64,000 nt of DNA from Gammaproteobacteria bacterium. GTDB taxonomy: Bacteria; Pseudomonadota; Gammaproteobacteria; Arenicellales; Poriferihabitantaceae. Shown one piece after another: positions 39,362 to 49,458 of the stretch; the stretch's first letter is position 1; the number at the start of each line of letters is the position of its first letter. The notes under the pieces are model-generated. The model was not told where the DNA came from, ran no database searches, and was given only the letters and a program-made list of their open reading frames with translations. The stretch covers positions 34,677-98,676 of the forward strand of contig JAUILZ010000015.1 of the NCBI GenBank assembly GCA_030432755.1, given 5' to 3'. The translations under genes and the position numbers were made by a program.

Positions 39362-39666
39362 GGATCGAATTCCTCGTAATCTTTCGAAGGGTGTTGCAGT
39401 AGTGGACAGGCGGCGCGGCTTCTGGTTCCCGCATCGCCCGTTTCTCAAATTGAATAATGCCACCGGTGGCGCAAAAATCAACCACCCCCCGGGAGCTGGC
39501 CCGGCGCTGGCACGGGGCGGACCGTTACGTTAATATCACTTTGTAACAACATGTTATGGCGTCCAGCCCGCGGTCTGCAATCCCGCGGGAGGGGGTAGGG
39601 GTCTGGCCGCCATTTCCAGGAAACCGGAAGCGGCGCCCCGCCGCTCACAATAACCACCATTGGCCG
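39362..39666. other. divergent intergenic region
   Basis: About 305 bp separate the YccA-family gene from the PilU-like gene. The central part (39520-39560) is AT-rich and contains GTTAC...GTAAC halves around a TTAATATCACTT core, suggestive of promoter elements for one or both genes. No gene or RNA is recognised; an in-frame extension of the PilU gene into this region has no similarity to the family. Confidence 0.4.
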
Positions 39667-40746
39667 ATGCGCAATCCCGTACGTGAAACCTTTGAGCTGG
39701 CGATCAAGCTGAACGCATCGGATATCCACATCCACACCGACCAGAAACCGGTGCTGCGGGTGGACGGCCGCCTGTTTCCGCTGACCACGGAAAAGGTGGT
39801 CTCGCGGGAATTGCTGCAAACCACCGTGGACCAGATGCTGCGGGACGACCAGAAGGAGGAACTGGAGCGCAACCGCCAGGTGGACACCGCGGTGGAATAC
39901 GAGGATCTCGGCGTGCTCCGGATCAACATTTTCATGGAGCGCGGCAAGCTCGCCATGGCCAACCGGATCATCGGCTCGAAGGTTCCGACGCTGGACGAGC
40001 TAGGCCTGCCTTCCGTTGTGCAACAGCTGTCCGACGTGCCGCGAGGCCTGATCCTCGTCTCGGGTGCCACCAGCAACGGCAAGTCCACCACCCTGGCGGC
40101 GATCGTCGATGACATCAACGCCAAGTACCAGAAGCATATCCTCACGATAGAGGACCCCATCGAGTTCATCTTCAAGAACAAGAAGTCGCTGGTTTCCCAG
40201 CGCGACATCGGCATCGACGCCACCACCTTCAGCCGCGCCGTGGTCGGCGCTATGCGCCAGGACCCCGATGTGATCCTGATCTCGGACCTGCGCGACCCCG
40301 AGACGATCGAAAACGCACTCATCGCCGCGGAGACCGGCCACCTGGTGTTCGCCACCACCCACGCGCCCACCGCGCCGGACACCATCACCCGTATCGTCGC
40401 GACCTTTCCATCGGAGAAGCAGCACACCGTGCGCGTGAAGATGTCGCAGAACCTGCGCGCGGTGGTTGCCCAGCGCCTGGTTCCCGCCAAGGGCGGCACC
40501 GGGCGGGTGCTGGCCTGCGAGTACATGGTGGTTTCGGCTCGGATTCGGGAGCTGATGCTGGATTCGGCGCGGATCCACGACATCGCCAGCCTGATGCAGG
40601 GCGACCAGGTCACCAAGGGGGTAATGAGCTTCGACTCCCATCTCGCCCAGCTCGTCCGCGACGGCCGCATCGACCGCGACACCGCGCTCGATTTCGCCAC
40701 CAGCCGGACCGACATGAACCTGCGCCTTTCCGGGCTGCTCAAGTAA
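39667..40746 (+). CDS. PilT/PilU-type pilus retraction ATPase, variant
   Basis: A 359-residue secretion-ATPase. Its N-terminal PAS-like domain is intact. Walker A reads G-A-T-S-N-G-K-S-T (residues 133-141, usually G-P-T-G-S-G-K-S-T), the Asp box is T-I-E-D-P-I-E-F, and the His box A-T-T-H-A-P-T-A. In Walker B the usual V-G-E-M-R-D is I-S-D-L-R-D, so the catalytic glutamate is replaced by Asp207. Overall it is nearest PilU, the accessory retraction ATPase. No PilT is adjacent, although pilT-pilU pairs are usual. A LysR gene begins 6 bp later. Confidence 0.85.
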   Translation: MRNPVRETFELAIKLNASDIHIHTDQKPVLRVDGRLFPLTTEKVVSRELLQTTVDQMLRDDQKEELERNRQVDTAVEYEDLGVLRINIFMERGKLAMANRIIGSKVPTLDELGLPSVVQQLSDVPRGLILVSGATSNGKSTTLAAIVDDINAKYQKHILTIEDPIEFIFKNKKSLVSQRDIGIDATTFSRAVVGAMRQDPDVILISDLRDPETIENALIAAETGHLVFATTHAPTAPDTITRIVATFPSEKQHTVRVKMSQNLRAVVAQRLVPAKGGTGRVLACEYMVVSARIRELMLDSARIHDIASLMQGDQVTKGVMSFDSHLAQLVRDGRIDRDTALDFATSRTDMNLRLSGLLK

Positions 40747-40752
40747 CCGCCC

Positions 40753-41667
40753 GTGGCCGATCGCCGGCTCCAGGTCTTCGCCACCGTTGCCCGCCTGCTG
40801 AGCTTCACCAAGGCAGCGGAAGCGCTGCACATGACCCAGCCCGCGGTCACCTTCCAGATCCGCCAGCTCGAGGAGTACTTCAACACGCGGCTCTTCGACC
40901 GCACCCACAACCGCATCACCCTCACGGAGGCGGGCGATCTGGTGAAGGGCTATGCCGACCGCATCATCTCGCTCACCAACGAGATGGACAACGAGGTCCG
41001 CACCCTGACCGGCGACATCCAGGGCCCGCTCCTCATCGGCGCCAGCACCACCATTGGCGAGTACTTCATTCCCGGGATCATCGGCACCTTCCGGGGCAGC
41101 TTTCCGGACGTCCGCATCCGCCTCCACGTGGCCAATACCAACGGCATCATCCACATGGTGGAAAACAACGAGATCGACATCGGGATCGTAGAGGGGCCGG
41201 TGAACAACAAGAACCTGGTAAAGGAGGTGATCTGGAACGACGAGCTGGTCACCGTCTGCCCGGTGAACCACCCGCTGGCGGAAAAGAAAAAGGTAGCGAT
41301 CCCGCAGGTGCTCGAATATCCCTTCATCAGCCGCGAGGAGGGTTCCGGCACCCGCGAGGTGGTGGAAAATTACCTCGAGAAGCGCAAGGTGGAGCCCGAC
41401 AGCCTGAACATCATCATGGAATTCGGCAGCCCGGAATCCATCAAGAGCGCGGTCACCGCGGGCCTCGGGGTCTCCATCCTGTCGGTGGCCACCGTGGAGA
41501 AGGAACTCGCCCTCGGCACCCTTGCGGCAATCCCGCTCTCGCCCCCTATCCGGCGCTCTTTTTCCATCGTCCACCAGCGGCAGAAATTCCGCCTTCGCGC
41601 GATGGAGGAATTCCTCGAATTCGCGCGCGCGCACTGCGCCGAACGGCAGAGTCCCACGACGTCCTGA
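40753..41667 (+). CDS. LysR-family transcriptional regulator
   Basis: A 304-residue regulator with GTG start. The winged HTH (residues 1-60) has F-T-K-A-A-E-A-L-H-M-T-Q-P-A-V-T-F-Q-I, and the remainder is the periplasmic-binding-like effector domain (L-L-I-G-A-S-T-T-I-G-E-Y, G-S-P-E-S-I-K-S-A-V). This is the CysB/CbbR/YeiE branch, in which S-x-T-x-G-x-Y contacts the ligand. It follows the PilU gene by 6 bp, so it is probably co-transcribed, an uncommon pairing. Its targets are unknown. Confidence 0.9.
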   Translation: MADRRLQVFATVARLLSFTKAAEALHMTQPAVTFQIRQLEEYFNTRLFDRTHNRITLTEAGDLVKGYADRIISLTNEMDNEVRTLTGDIQGPLLIGASTTIGEYFIPGIIGTFRGSFPDVRIRLHVANTNGIIHMVENNEIDIGIVEGPVNNKNLVKEVIWNDELVTVCPVNHPLAEKKKVAIPQVLEYPFISREEGSGTREVVENYLEKRKVEPDSLNIIMEFGSPESIKSAVTAGLGVSILSVATVEKELALGTLAAIPLSPPIRRSFSIVHQRQKFRLRAMEEFLEFARAHCAERQSPTTS

Positions 41668-41761
41668 TAGCACCGTCGGGACCCGCCCGAAGCCCGTTCC
41701 GGAATTCCATCCGGGATGTCATCGTCTTGTAATATCGCAGCGTGCGCCATAGGATAAGCCC

Positions 41762-42268
41762 ATGGCCCGACAAGACGAAAAATACCGACTGGACCGCGAT
41801 GGATACAGGAAAAACGTCGGTATCATCGTCTGCAATGACCAGGCCCAGGTGCTCTGGGCGCGGCGCATCCGCCACGACGGCTGGCAGTTTCCCCAGGGTG
41901 GCATCGAGCCCAGCGAATCCGCGCGCGACGCGGCCTACCGCGAACTGTACGAGGAGATCGGCCTGAACCCCGAAGACGTGCACCTCCTCGGCTGTACCGA
42001 CAAGTGGCTCCGCTACGATGTCCCCTACGCGCCGAAAACCAATTATTTCCGCCGCAGCCGCGGCTTCCGCGGGCAGAAGCAGCGCTGGTTCCTGTTCCAC
42101 CTGCTGGCGGAGGAGACCAACGTGCGCCTCGATGCCTCGTCGAACCCGGAATTCGACCACTGGAAATGGGTCGACTACTGGCGCCCGGTGCAGCAGATCG
42201 TGGATTTCAAGCGCGCCGTCTACCGCCGCGCACTGACGGAACTCGAACCCCTCCTGATTCGCGGCTGA
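41762..42268 (+). CDS. rppH: RNA pyrophosphohydrolase
   Basis: A 168-residue Nudix hydrolase. The Nudix box is G-G-I-E-P-S-E-S-A-R-D-A-A-Y-R-E-L-Y-E-E with following I-G, intact at G-x5-E-x7-R-E-x-x-E-E. The N-terminus Y-R-K-N-V-G-I-I-V-C-N and W-Q-F-P-Q-G match RppH, which removes pyrophosphate from mRNA 5' ends to trigger RNase E decay. Length is similar to E. coli RppH (176). A convergent hairpin follows. Confidence 0.95.
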   Translation: MARQDEKYRLDRDGYRKNVGIIVCNDQAQVLWARRIRHDGWQFPQGGIEPSESARDAAYRELYEEIGLNPEDVHLLGCTDKWLRYDVPYAPKTNYFRRSRGFRGQKQRWFLFHLLAEETNVRLDASSNPEFDHWKWVDYWRPVQQIVDFKRAVYRRALTELEPLLIRG

Positions 42269-42290
42269 CGCGCCGGTCAGAACCGGCGCG
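42269..42290. terminator. perfect hairpin between convergent genes
   Basis: C-G-C-G-C-C-G-G-T, loop C-A-G-A, and A-C-C-G-G-C-G-C-G make a perfect 9-bp stem beginning right after the rppH stop codon and 5 bp before the stop of the minus-strand gene. It could end both transcripts, although no T-tract is present on either side. Confidence 0.6.
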
Positions 42291-42295
42291 AGAAC

Positions 42296-42874
42296 TCAGC
42301 GCTTGCGCGGATAGAGTTCGATCTGTGCGACCCTGTCCGATTCAAACTCGAAATCAATGCCCAGGTGGGTGTATTCCATGCGATCGCTCCGGGTGCGGGA
42401 GGGCTCGCGATAGATCCGGCGAATCAGCGGTGGCTCCATGCCGAAGCGCGCGCCCTGGACCGTGCGCACGAGCTGCGAGGAATTGCCGCGCACCTGGATC
42501 CGTTCCACCGATTTCCGGCCAATGACCGCGAGCTCTGCGCCGGAGTCGAGCGTGTAATGGAGGGTACTCCAGTGTTTGAAGAGCCCGGTTTTCTCGATCC
42601 GGCTGGGTGGCCCGAGTCGATCCAGCACCTGCTGCAGGGGCTCGCCCAGGCGCAGGTTGCGAAGTCCTATACCCGGCGCAAGTTGCACCTCGCTCGATAT
42701 GATCGCGACCACCTCTTCGCGGCCGAGCTTCATCGGCGGGTTCGCCGGGTCACCGTCAATGACCGGCGCGTTGCTGACCGCCTGACCCTGCGCCTGCAAC
42801 GATGCCATGCCGAGCGCGAGAACTACCAGCGCACAGCCGAGCGCCGGCGCCATCATCGCGCGGGCGCGGGTCAT
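42296..42874 (-). CDS. secreted protein of unknown function in tldD/pmbA operon
   Basis: A 192-residue protein with an N-terminal signal peptide (hydrophobic core residues about 9-25, cleavage near A-Q-A-V). Downstream, the segment L-G-E-P-L-Q-Q-V-L-D-R-L-G-P-P-S-R-I resembles the short repeat found in BamE/SmpA-like lipoproteins and similar periplasmic domains, but I cannot place it in a known family. Its ATG overlaps the pmbA stop by 4 bp, so it is the last gene of the nitrilase-tldD-pmbA operon. A periplasmic role is likely. Confidence 0.7.
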   Translation of the reverse strand: MTRARAMMAPALGCALVVLALGMASLQAQGQAVSNAPVIDGDPANPPMKLGREEVVAIISSEVQLAPGIGLRNLRLGEPLQQVLDRLGPPSRIEKTGLFKHWSTLHYTLDSGAELAVIGRKSVERIQVRGNSSQLVRTVQGARFGMEPPLIRRIYREPSRTRSDRMEYTHLGIDFEFESDRVAQIELYPRKR

Positions 42875-44250
42875 TCCCCCGCCACCGTCATCTTGCCAAC
42901 CAGGATCGATCCGGTGCGCATGTTACGCCGGGTATCCACATCAGCCCCCACTGCTTCCAGCCCCATGAACATGTCCCGCAGATTACCAGCAATCGTCATT
43001 TCCTGCACCGGCGCGGCGATCTCGCCGTTCTCCACCAGGAAGCCGAACGCGCCGCGGGAATAGTCACCGGTGACGTTGTTGATCCCGTAGCCAATGAGTT
43101 CGGTGACCAGCAGGCCATTGCCGACCTCGCGCACAAGTTCTTCCAGGCCATCGTCCATGGTGGGATCGATGGTGAGGTTGTGCACCCCGCCGGCATTGCC
43201 GGTGGTCTCCATGCCGAGCTTGCGCGCGGAGTAGCTGCCGAGCAGGTAGCCCTCGAGTATGCCGCCGGCAACGATGTCCCGGGTTTGTGTAGCCACGCCC
43301 TCGTTGTCGAAGCTGGCGCTGCCTGCCGCGCCGCGCAACAGCGGCTGTTCGTGGATATGGATGTTACCGGGAAACAGTTGCTTGCCGAGGCTGTCGACCA
43401 GGAACGAGGACTTGCGGTACAGGCTGGTGCCGCTGATGGCGGAGACCAGGTGCGACAGCAGGCTCGAAGCCACGGATGACTCGAAGATCACCGGGCAGGT
43501 CATGGTGCGCGCCTTGCGCGCGCCGAGTCGGCGCAGGGTGCGGCGCGCGGCCTCGGTGCCCACCGCCTCAGGACTCACCAGCTCGTTGCGGTCGCGGCGG
43601 GAATCGTACCAGTAGTCACGCTGCATGGCATCGCCCTGTCCGGCGATCACCGAGCAGGAATAGCCGTGGCGGCTGCTGCGTGACAACCCCTGGAAACCGT
43701 TGCTGTTGACGTACAGGTCACTGCCGTGGTGGCTCGACAGGGAGCCGCCCTCGGTATTGGAGATGCGCGCGTCCGAGTCGAGCGCCGCCTGCTCGCAACG
43801 CTGCGCCAGGTCGATGGCCTCCTCCATGGAAACGTCCCAGGGGTGATTCAGATCCAGGTCGGGCAGTTCGCGAGCCAGCCTGTCGGGATCCGCCAGCCCG
43901 CTGAAGGGATCCTCCTCGGTATAGCGCGCGATCCGCCCCGCGGCCTCCACGCAGGCGCGCACCGCGTCCGCGGAGAAGTCCGTGGTGCTGGCATTGCCAC
44001 TGCGCTGGCCGAAGTACAGGGTGACGCCGAGGCTCTTGTCGCGGTGATGCTCCACCGTCTCGACCTCGCCATTGCGCACCGTGACGGAGATCCCCCTGTC
44101 ATTGCCGAGGGAAGCTTCCGCCGCGCTCGCCCCGATCGACTTGCCATGGGCCAGGGCCAGTTCCGCCACCGCCAGCAGATTGGATTCGCGGTCGTCCACG
44201 GGGACCGGCTGCCACGCCCCGGGTCGTGTCATCGTCGCGTTCGCCGTCAT
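42871..44250 (-). CDS. pmbA: metalloprotease-like subunit PmbA (TldE)
   Basis: A 459-residue member of the TldD/TldE family. [24 protein letters not shown] N-terminal and C-terminal [18 protein letters not shown] features match PmbA. Unlike TldD it lacks an H-E-x-x-H, so it is the non-metal-binding partner of the TldD/TldE protease that degrades unfolded peptides and matures microcin B17 in E. coli. It overlaps tldD by 4 bp. Confidence 0.94.
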   Translation of the reverse strand: MTANATMTRPGAWQPVPVDDRESNLLAVAELALAHGKSIGASAAEASLGNDRGISVTVRNGEVETVEHHRDKSLGVTLYFGQRSGNASTTDFSADAVRACVEAAGRIARYTEEDPFSGLADPDRLARELPDLDLNHPWDVSMEEAIDLAQRCEQAALDSDARISNTEGGSLSSHHGSDLYVNSNGFQGLSRSSRHGYSCSVIAGQGDAMQRDYWYDSRRDRNELVSPEAVGTEAARRTLRRLGARKARTMTCPVIFESSVASSLLSHLVSAISGTSLYRKSSFLVDSLGKQLFPGNIHIHEQPLLRGAAGSASFDNEGVATQTRDIVAGGILEGYLLGSYSARKLGMETTGNAGGVHNLTIDPTMDDGLEELVREVGNGLLVTELIGYGINNVTGDYSRGAFGFLVENGEIAAPVQEMTIAGNLRDMFMGLEAVGADVDTRRNMRTGSILVGKMTVAGE

Positions 44251-45695
44251 CCGACCGCCACCCCGCCCACGGTGAGTCCGTCTATCCGCAGGGTGGGCTG
44301 GCCCACGCCCACGGGCACGCTCTGGCCCTCCTTGCCGCAGACGCCGACGCCGGTATCCAGTTCGAGGTCGTTGCCCACCATGGATACACGGGTCAGCACG
44401 TCCGGTCCGTTGCCGATCAGGGTGGCGCCCTTCACCGGCTGCGTGATCCTGCCGTTCTCGATGCGGTAGGCCTCGGAGGCGGAGAACACGAACTTGCCGG
44501 AAGTGATGTCCACCTGGCCACCGCCGAAATTCACTGCGTAAAGCCCCCTGTCCACCGAGGCGATGATCTCGCCCGGGTCGTGCTTGCCGGCGAGCATGTA
44601 GGTATTGGTCATGCGCGGCATGGGCAGGTGGGCGTAGGATTCCCGCCGGCCGTTGCCGGTAGGTTTCATCTTCATCAGGCGGGCATTCATCTGGTCCTGC
44701 ATGTAGCTCTTGAGGACGCCGTTCTCGATCAGGACGGTGTTCTGCCCGGGCTCGCCCTCGTCATCGATGGTCATCGAGCCGCGCCGGTTCGGAATAGTGG
44801 CGTCGTCCACCACGGTGCACTGCTCCGAGGCCACGCGCTCGCCGATGCGGCCGCTGAATGCAGACGTGCCCTTGCGGTTGAAATCCCCCTCGAGGCCGTG
44901 GCCGATGGCTTCGTGGAGCAGGATACCGGGCCAGCCCGGGCCGAGCACCACTGTCATCTCCCCCGCCGGCGCGTCACCGGCCTCGAGATTGACCAGCGCC
45001 TGGCGTACCGCCTCGCGCGCATAGTCCGCGGCGCGGCCCTCCTCGCCGAACCAGTCCATCGCGACGCGCCCGCCGCCGCCCGCGGAGCCCTGTTCGCGGC
45101 GGCCGTTCTGCTCCGCGATCACGGTGACGTTCATCCGCACCAGCGGGCGCACGTCGGCCGCCAGCACACCGTCGGAGCGCGCCACCAGCACGGTGTCATG
45201 GACACCCGCCAGGCTCACCATCACCTGCACCACCCGCGGATCCTCCGCGCGCGCCACCGACTCGGCGCCGCGCAGCAGTTCCACCTTTTCCTTCTCGGTC
45301 AGCGTGCCGAGTGGGTCCAGCGGGGCGTAGAGCGGCGTGAGGCCGTCATTGCGCTGAACCGCGATGGCGTTCCTGCTGCCGCTACCGAGGGCGATGGAAC
45401 GCGCTGCGCCCGCGGCGTCCAGTAACGCCTGGCCGGTGATCTCGTCGGAGTAGGCGAAGCCGGCCTTCTCCCCAGCCACCGCGCGCACCCCGACGCCCTG
45501 GTCGATGCTGTAGCTGCCGGATTTCACCGTACCCTCGTCGAGGGACCAGGACTCATGGCGCGCGTACTGGAAATAGAGGTCGGCGTAGTCCACGCCGGGG
45601 ACCATGACCTTGCCGAGCGTGCGCGAGATGTCCTGCTCAACGAGGCCGGTGGGTTGCCACAGCGATTGCTGGGCCATTTGTATCAGTTCAGACAT
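44247..45695 (-). CDS. tldD: metalloprotease TldD
   Basis: A 482-residue protein, same length class as E. coli TldD (481). The catalytic [11 protein letters not shown] lies near residue 252 and supplies the zinc ligands and general base. The N-terminal region with Y-A-D-L-Y-F-Q-Y and the [12 protein letters not shown] segment are conserved. With PmbA it forms a heterodimeric protease of the cytoplasm. It starts 46 bp after the nitrilase-family gene on the same strand. Confidence 0.95.
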   Translation of the reverse strand: MSELIQMAQQSLWQPTGLVEQDISRTLGKVMVPGVDYADLYFQYARHESWSLDEGTVKSGSYSIDQGVGVRAVAGEKAGFAYSDEITGQALLDAAGAARSIALGSGSRNAIAVQRNDGLTPLYAPLDPLGTLTEKEKVELLRGAESVARAEDPRVVQVMVSLAGVHDTVLVARSDGVLAADVRPLVRMNVTVIAEQNGRREQGSAGGGGRVAMDWFGEEGRAADYAREAVRQALVNLEAGDAPAGEMTVVLGPGWPGILLHEAIGHGLEGDFNRKGTSAFSGRIGERVASEQCTVVDDATIPNRRGSMTIDDEGEPGQNTVLIENGVLKSYMQDQMNARLMKMKPTGNGRRESYAHLPMPRMTNTYMLAGKHDPGEIIASVDRGLYAVNFGGGQVDITSGKFVFSASEAYRIENGRITQPVKGATLIGNGPDVLTRVSMVGNDLELDTGVGVCGKEGQSVPVGVGQPTLRIDGLTVGGVAVG

Positions 45696-45741
45696 GAATC
45701 GGGTCGGGAATGAGTTTGTGCGGGGTGCGCGTGACTTCCTG

Positions 45742-46554
45742 TCAGCAGCGAACCCGGCGGTGTTCGAGACTCGGCATCTGGCGCCGCGCCTTCATTGTTT
45801 CATTGCGGTCGATTTCCGCCAAAAAAAGGCCCGTCTCGTGCGCCCGCTCCGCCACCACCCGCCCCCAGGGGTCCACCACCAGGCTGTGGCCCCAGGTCGA
45901 GCGGCCGCTCGGATGCTTGCCGGTCTGCGCCGCCGCGATCACCCAGCAGAAGTTTTCGATCGCCCGCGCCTTCAGCAATGGTTCCCAGTGCGCCGGGCCG
46001 GTGGTGGGGGAAAACGCCGACGGCACCAGCAGGATTTCCGCGCCGCGCTCCGCCAGCACCCGGTAAAGCTCCGGGAAGCGGACGTCATAGCAGACGGTAA
46101 GCCCCACCGCGCCGAGATCGGTGTCCACCACCACCGGCGTGTCGCCGGGCATGGTGTAGGCCGATTCGAGGTACTGCTCGCCGTTTTCGAGCTGGACGTC
46201 GAACAGGTGGATCTTGTCGTAGCGCGCGAGGCAAAAGCCGTCGGGACCGAACACCATGCTGGTGTTGTAGACCCGGTCCGGATCGTCGCTGCGCACGGGC
46301 AGCGAGCCGGCGAAAATAGTCATCCCGGTTTCCTTCGCGAGCGCCGCCAGGCGGGACTGAATGGGGCCGTCACCGGGTGTTTCCGCGCTCTCGCGGAGCT
46401 GCCGCCGGCTGGTCTGCATGAGGGCGAAGCATTCCGGCAGGAAGAGCGCGGATGCGCCCGCGGAAACCGCCTCGCCGGCCAATGCGGCGGTGGTCTCGAG
46501 GTTCTGCGGAATGTCGTCGGTGGATGTGGTCTGGGCGACCGCGATCAGGGACAT
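45742..46554 (-). CDS. carbon-nitrogen hydrolase (nitrilase family)
   Basis: A 270-residue enzyme with a complete Glu-Lys-Cys triad: F-L-P-E-C-F near residue 41, Y-D-K-I-H-L near residue 110, and C-Y-D-V-R-F-P near residue 146. The motifs and size resemble Nit1-type omega-amidases/deaminated glutathione amidases rather than nitrilases. It hydrolyses a C-N amide bond; exact substrate unknown. It lies between the SleB-like gene and tldD on one strand, an arrangement also seen next to tldD in other gammaproteobacteria. Confidence 0.88.
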   Translation of the reverse strand: MSLIAVAQTTSTDDIPQNLETTAALAGEAVSAGASALFLPECFALMQTSRRQLRESAETPGDGPIQSRLAALAKETGMTIFAGSLPVRSDDPDRVYNTSMVFGPDGFCLARYDKIHLFDVQLENGEQYLESAYTMPGDTPVVVDTDLGAVGLTVCYDVRFPELYRVLAERGAEILLVPSAFSPTTGPAHWEPLLKARAIENFCWVIAAAQTGKHPSGRSTWGHSLVVDPWGRVVAERAHETGLFLAEIDRNETMKARRQMPSLEHRRVRC

Positions 46555-46599
46555 CGGGGGCTGGGAAACGGCTTCCGGAGATGGAAACCGCCCATTATC

Positions 46600-47151
46600 C
46601 TACAATGCGTAGAAGACGTGTTCCCCGAGTTGCGCCACCAGCTTGGACTCGTCCTGCCAGTGCGGCTGGACCTTGATGGAATGGTAGTGGGTCGCGTCTC
46701 CCACCAGGGAAATCTGCGCCCCGCTGAGGAACAACCGGGCCACCACCAGCGCCTGCTCCCAGGAATCGGAATCGCTGATCACGTGGTGGCGGGGCGCCAC
46801 CGTGGTCCAGCTGAACTGCCTGTCCTGCCAGACCACCTCGCAGACAGTGTCGGGATAGCGCTCGCTGCGTACACGGTTCATGGTGACCGAGGCGATGGCG
46901 GCGCGCCCCCTGGGTGGTTCGCCGCGGCCCTCGTGGTAGATATTCATCGCCAGGCATCCGAGTTCCTGGCCAAACGTGGGTCGGGAGAAGTCCGGCGCCC
47001 AAGGAGGATCGGCATCGAGATCGAGGCGGGCCTCGAATACGGGATCAAACGTGGCGTCTACGATTGCCTCGAAGTCCTCGGCCCAGGTCGGCAGCGCGAA
47101 AATAGTGGACAAAAGCGCAGCCAGCGAGACTGTGGTTAAGCTCGTTTTCAT
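46600..47151 (-). CDS. SleB-like cell wall hydrolase
   Basis: A 183-residue secreted protein. A signal peptide with core A-A-L-L-S-T-I-F-A-L ends near T-W-A-E. The rest matches the Hydrolase_2 (SleB) domain: L-A-M-N-I-Y-H-E-G-R-G-E with the catalytic glutamate, I-A-S-V-T-M-N-R-V, and A-T-H-Y-H near the C-terminus. In spores SleB is a lytic transglycosylase; in Gram-negative species such proteins are probable peptidoglycan lyases. A sigma-70-type promoter lies upstream. Confidence 0.88.
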   Translation of the reverse strand: MKTSLTTVSLAALLSTIFALPTWAEDFEAIVDATFDPVFEARLDLDADPPWAPDFSRPTFGQELGCLAMNIYHEGRGEPPRGRAAIASVTMNRVRSERYPDTVCEVVWQDRQFSWTTVAPRHHVISDSDSWEQALVVARLFLSGAQISLVGDATHYHSIKVQPHWQDESKLVAQLGEHVFYAL

Positions 47152-47257
47152 GGCGGATCTTGTTGTTTACGGAAAATCCTGCACCTCACTGGTGCGTCCT
47201 TTTTCCGTTTTGCGGCGTATGGCAAAAACATCCGGTTTTCGCCATAAATTTTGCAGG

Positions 47258-47286
47258 ATTATATCTGCGGGTTTACCCCATTACAA
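47258..47286 (-). promoter_or_regulatory. sigma-70-type promoter of sleB-like gene
   Basis: On the minus strand the -35 is TTGTAA (47281-47286) and the -10 is TATAAT (47258-47263), with a 17-bp spacer. Transcription would start near 47250, leaving a leader of about 100 nt. Confidence 0.65.
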
Positions 47287-47477
47287 CGCAACAACATGAC
47301 CGGATGATTACAACTTTGGGACCATTGAGCTCACTTTCTCCACGAATTTCCATCTCATAACATATTGTTTTAAATTGATAATTCGTGATGATAACAATAT
47401 CGCGCCCGCGCGGACGGAAACGCAGGAACCACCCTGCCCGGCCTGGATCAGCCCTCGGAAAACTGCTGCGGAGATCG

Positions 47478-47495
47478 CCCCGCAAAGGTGCGGGG
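47478..47495 (-). terminator. hairpin downstream of prfC
   Basis: C-C-C-C-G-C-A and T-G-C-G-G-G-G pair perfectly around an A-A-G-G loop, 49 bp after the prfC stop on its strand. No T-tract follows, so it is only a possible transcript end. Confidence 0.35.
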
Positions 47496-47544
47496 AGACG
47501 ACCCCGCATCGACAGCAAGACGACTCCTGCCCGGAGATCAATCC

Positions 47545-49119
47545 TCAGAATTCCCGCGTTGCGCGGAATTTCACGTCCGGCCAGCGCTCCACCGCAAGCT
47601 GCAGGTTCGCGCGGTTGGGGGCGACGTAGGCCAGGGTGTCGTGGCCATCGAGAGCGAGGTACTGCTCGTTCTTGCGGCGGAAATCCGCTTCCATCCTGTC
47701 GTCGGGAAACGTGAGCCAGCGCGCGGTGGAAACCTGCACCGCCTCGAACGCACAGTCGACGTTGTACTCGTGCTTCAGGCGATGCGCCACCACGTCGAAC
47801 TGCAGTACGCCCACGGCGCCGAGGATCATGTCGTTATTGATCAGCGGACGGAATACCTGGGTGGCGCCCTCCTCGCTGAGCTGTATCAGGCCCTTCTGCA
47901 GGGCCTTGGCCTTGAGGGGGTCCTTCAGCCGCACCCGGCGAAAGAGTTCCGGGGCGAAGTTCGGTATGCCGGTGAACTTGAGATCCTCTCCCTCGGTGAA
48001 CGTGTCACCGATCTGGATCGTGCCGTGGTTGTGGAGGCCGAGTATGTCTCCCGCCCAGGCTTCCTCGGCCTGGTCCCGCCGCGAGGCAAGAAATGTATGC
48101 GCATTGTGCACGGTGATGGTTTTTCCGGCGCGCACGTGGCGGACCTTCATTCCCTTGGCGTAGTGCCCCGAGGTGATGCGCAGAAACGCCACGCGGTCAT
48201 GGTGGGCGGGATCCATGTTGGCCTGGATCTTGAACACGAAGCCGGTGAACTTGTCTTCGGTAGGCTCCACCTCCCGCGTTTCCGTGGCCCGGGGTAACGG
48301 AGACGGCGCGTACTCGACGAAGTTGTCCATCAGTTCGTCGGTACCGAGGCGGTTCAGGGCCGAGCCGAAGAACACCGGGGTCTGGCGCCCGGCAAGGTAT
48401 TCCGCCGTATCGAACGTCGCGCTCGCGCCCTGGACCAGCTCCAGTTCCTCGCGCAGGGAACCCGCTGCATTGCCGATGGCGGCGTCCAGCTCCGGGTTGT
48501 CGAGACCCTGGATGAACTGGTCCTTGTCCCGCCCCCCACGGCCGGCGAACAGGTGTGCGGTATCGTCGTATAGCCGGTACACGCCGACAAAGCCCTTGCC
48601 CATGCCGATGGGCCAGCTCATGGGCGCGCATTCGATCTTCAGCACTTCCTCGACCTCGTCCAGGATCTCGATGGGATCGCGCCCCTCGCGGTCGAGCTTG
48701 TTGACGAAGGTCATGATGGGCGTGTCGCGCAGGCGGCAGACCTCCATCAGTTTCACGGTGCGTTCCTCGACGCCACGGGCGATGTCGATCACCATCAGCG
48801 CGGAGTCCACCGCGGTGAGGGTGCGATAGGTGTCCTCGGAGAAGTCGGCGTGGCCCGGGGTGTCGAGCAGGTTCACCACGCGGTCCCGGTAGGGAAACTG
48901 CATCACCGACGAGGTCACCGAGATACCGCGCTGCTTCTCCAGCTCCATCCAGTCCGACACCGCGTGGCGGTCGCTCTTGCGCGCCTTCACCGTGCCCGCT
49001 TGCTGGATCGCGCCACCGTACTGCAAAAGCCGCTCGGTGAGCGTGGTCTTGCCGGCGTCGGGGTGGGAGATGATGGCGAACGTGCGCCGCTGGAGGATCT
49101 CGTTGGTGGAGCTGCTCAC
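47545..49119 (-). CDS. prfC: peptide chain release factor 3
   Basis: I place the start at a GTG giving 524 residues, near E. coli RF3 (529); further upstream the frame has no family match. The GTPase has G1 [10 protein letters not shown]2 region around R-G-I-S-V-T-S-S, G3 D-T-P-G-H-A-D-F, and G4 N-K-L-D-R. The E-D-T-Y-R-T-L and L-N-R-L-G-type RF3 features follow. RF3 removes RF1/RF2 from the ribosome after peptide release. No Shine-Dalgarno site is obvious before the chosen start, so its position is uncertain. Confidence 0.95.
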   Translation of the reverse strand: MSSSTNEILQRRTFAIISHPDAGKTTLTERLLQYGGAIQQAGTVKARKSDRHAVSDWMELEKQRGISVTSSVMQFPYRDRVVNLLDTPGHADFSEDTYRTLTAVDSALMVIDIARGVEERTVKLMEVCRLRDTPIMTFVNKLDREGRDPIEILDEVEEVLKIECAPMSWPIGMGKGFVGVYRLYDDTAHLFAGRGGRDKDQFIQGLDNPELDAAIGNAAGSLREELELVQGASATFDTAEYLAGRQTPVFFGSALNRLGTDELMDNFVEYAPSPLPRATETREVEPTEDKFTGFVFKIQANMDPAHHDRVAFLRITSGHYAKGMKVRHVRAGKTITVHNAHTFLASRRDQAEEAWAGDILGLHNHGTIQIGDTFTEGEDLKFTGIPNFAPELFRRVRLKDPLKAKALQKGLIQLSEEGATQVFRPLINNDMILGAVGVLQFDVVAHRLKHEYNVDCAFEAVQVSTARWLTFPDDRMEADFRRKNEQYLALDGHDTLAYVAPNRANLQLAVERWPDVKFRATREF

Positions 49120-49330
49120 GGGAGGTATTGCGGGGAGATGAGGGCTTGCGACCGCCGGGGTCCCGCCGGCGGGAGCGCGATTATACGGGCAAGGCGCGCG
49201 CCGAATCCATGTCGGCCACGCGGCGTGTCGCTTCGCGCGCCTGGATTTCGAATCGAAACGCCATCCAAGCAAGCCTCAGCGAAGACCGGGGGCTGACGTC
49301 CAAGTGACGGATTTGCAGATTGTGAAATGG

Positions 49331-49350
49331 ATCCCAGCTTTCGCCGGGAT
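49331..49350. repeat. short dispersed palindrome (copy 2)
   Basis: ATCCCAGC-TTTC-GCCGGGAT, an 8-bp stem with one mismatch and the complementary loop (TTTC) of copy 1, so it is in the opposite orientation to the repeats at 19190 and 49386. Confidence 0.55.
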
Positions 49351-49385
49351 TTCGTACACACTTGGCGCCAGCATACAACTCAGAA

Positions 49386-49405
49386 ATGCCAGCGAAAGCT
49401 GGCAT
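49386..49405. repeat. short dispersed palindrome (copy 3)
   Basis: ATGCCAGC-GAAA-GCTGGCAT, a perfect 8-bp stem with the same GAAA loop as the copy at 19190. The copy at 49331 is inverted relative to it. Confidence 0.6.
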
Positions 49406-49458
49406 CCATCTCACTGGGTTGCATCCGGCTGGTCACGAAGGAACAGCCGTATGAATGA

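Larger units (their letters stand above)
47152..47544. other. AT-rich intergenic region before sleB-like gene
   Basis: About 393 bp with no gene. It holds the promoter at 47258-47286, an AT-rich centre (47350-47405), and near prfC a small hairpin at 47478-47495 (CCCCGCA-AAGG-TGCGGGG), which may end the prfC transcript. Open frames here are short and unconvincing. Confidence 0.5.
49120..49458. other. intergenic region with two palindromic repeats
   Basis: About 339 bp between prfC and the cyclase-family gene. It includes two dispersed palindromes (49331-49350 and 49386-49405) but no gene. The GC-rich part next to prfC may carry its promoter; nothing there matches a consensus well. Confidence 0.5.

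Noticed and set aside
40000..41673. 557-codon minus-strand frame across pilU and the LysR gene
   Set aside because: Fully antisense to two well-supported genes.
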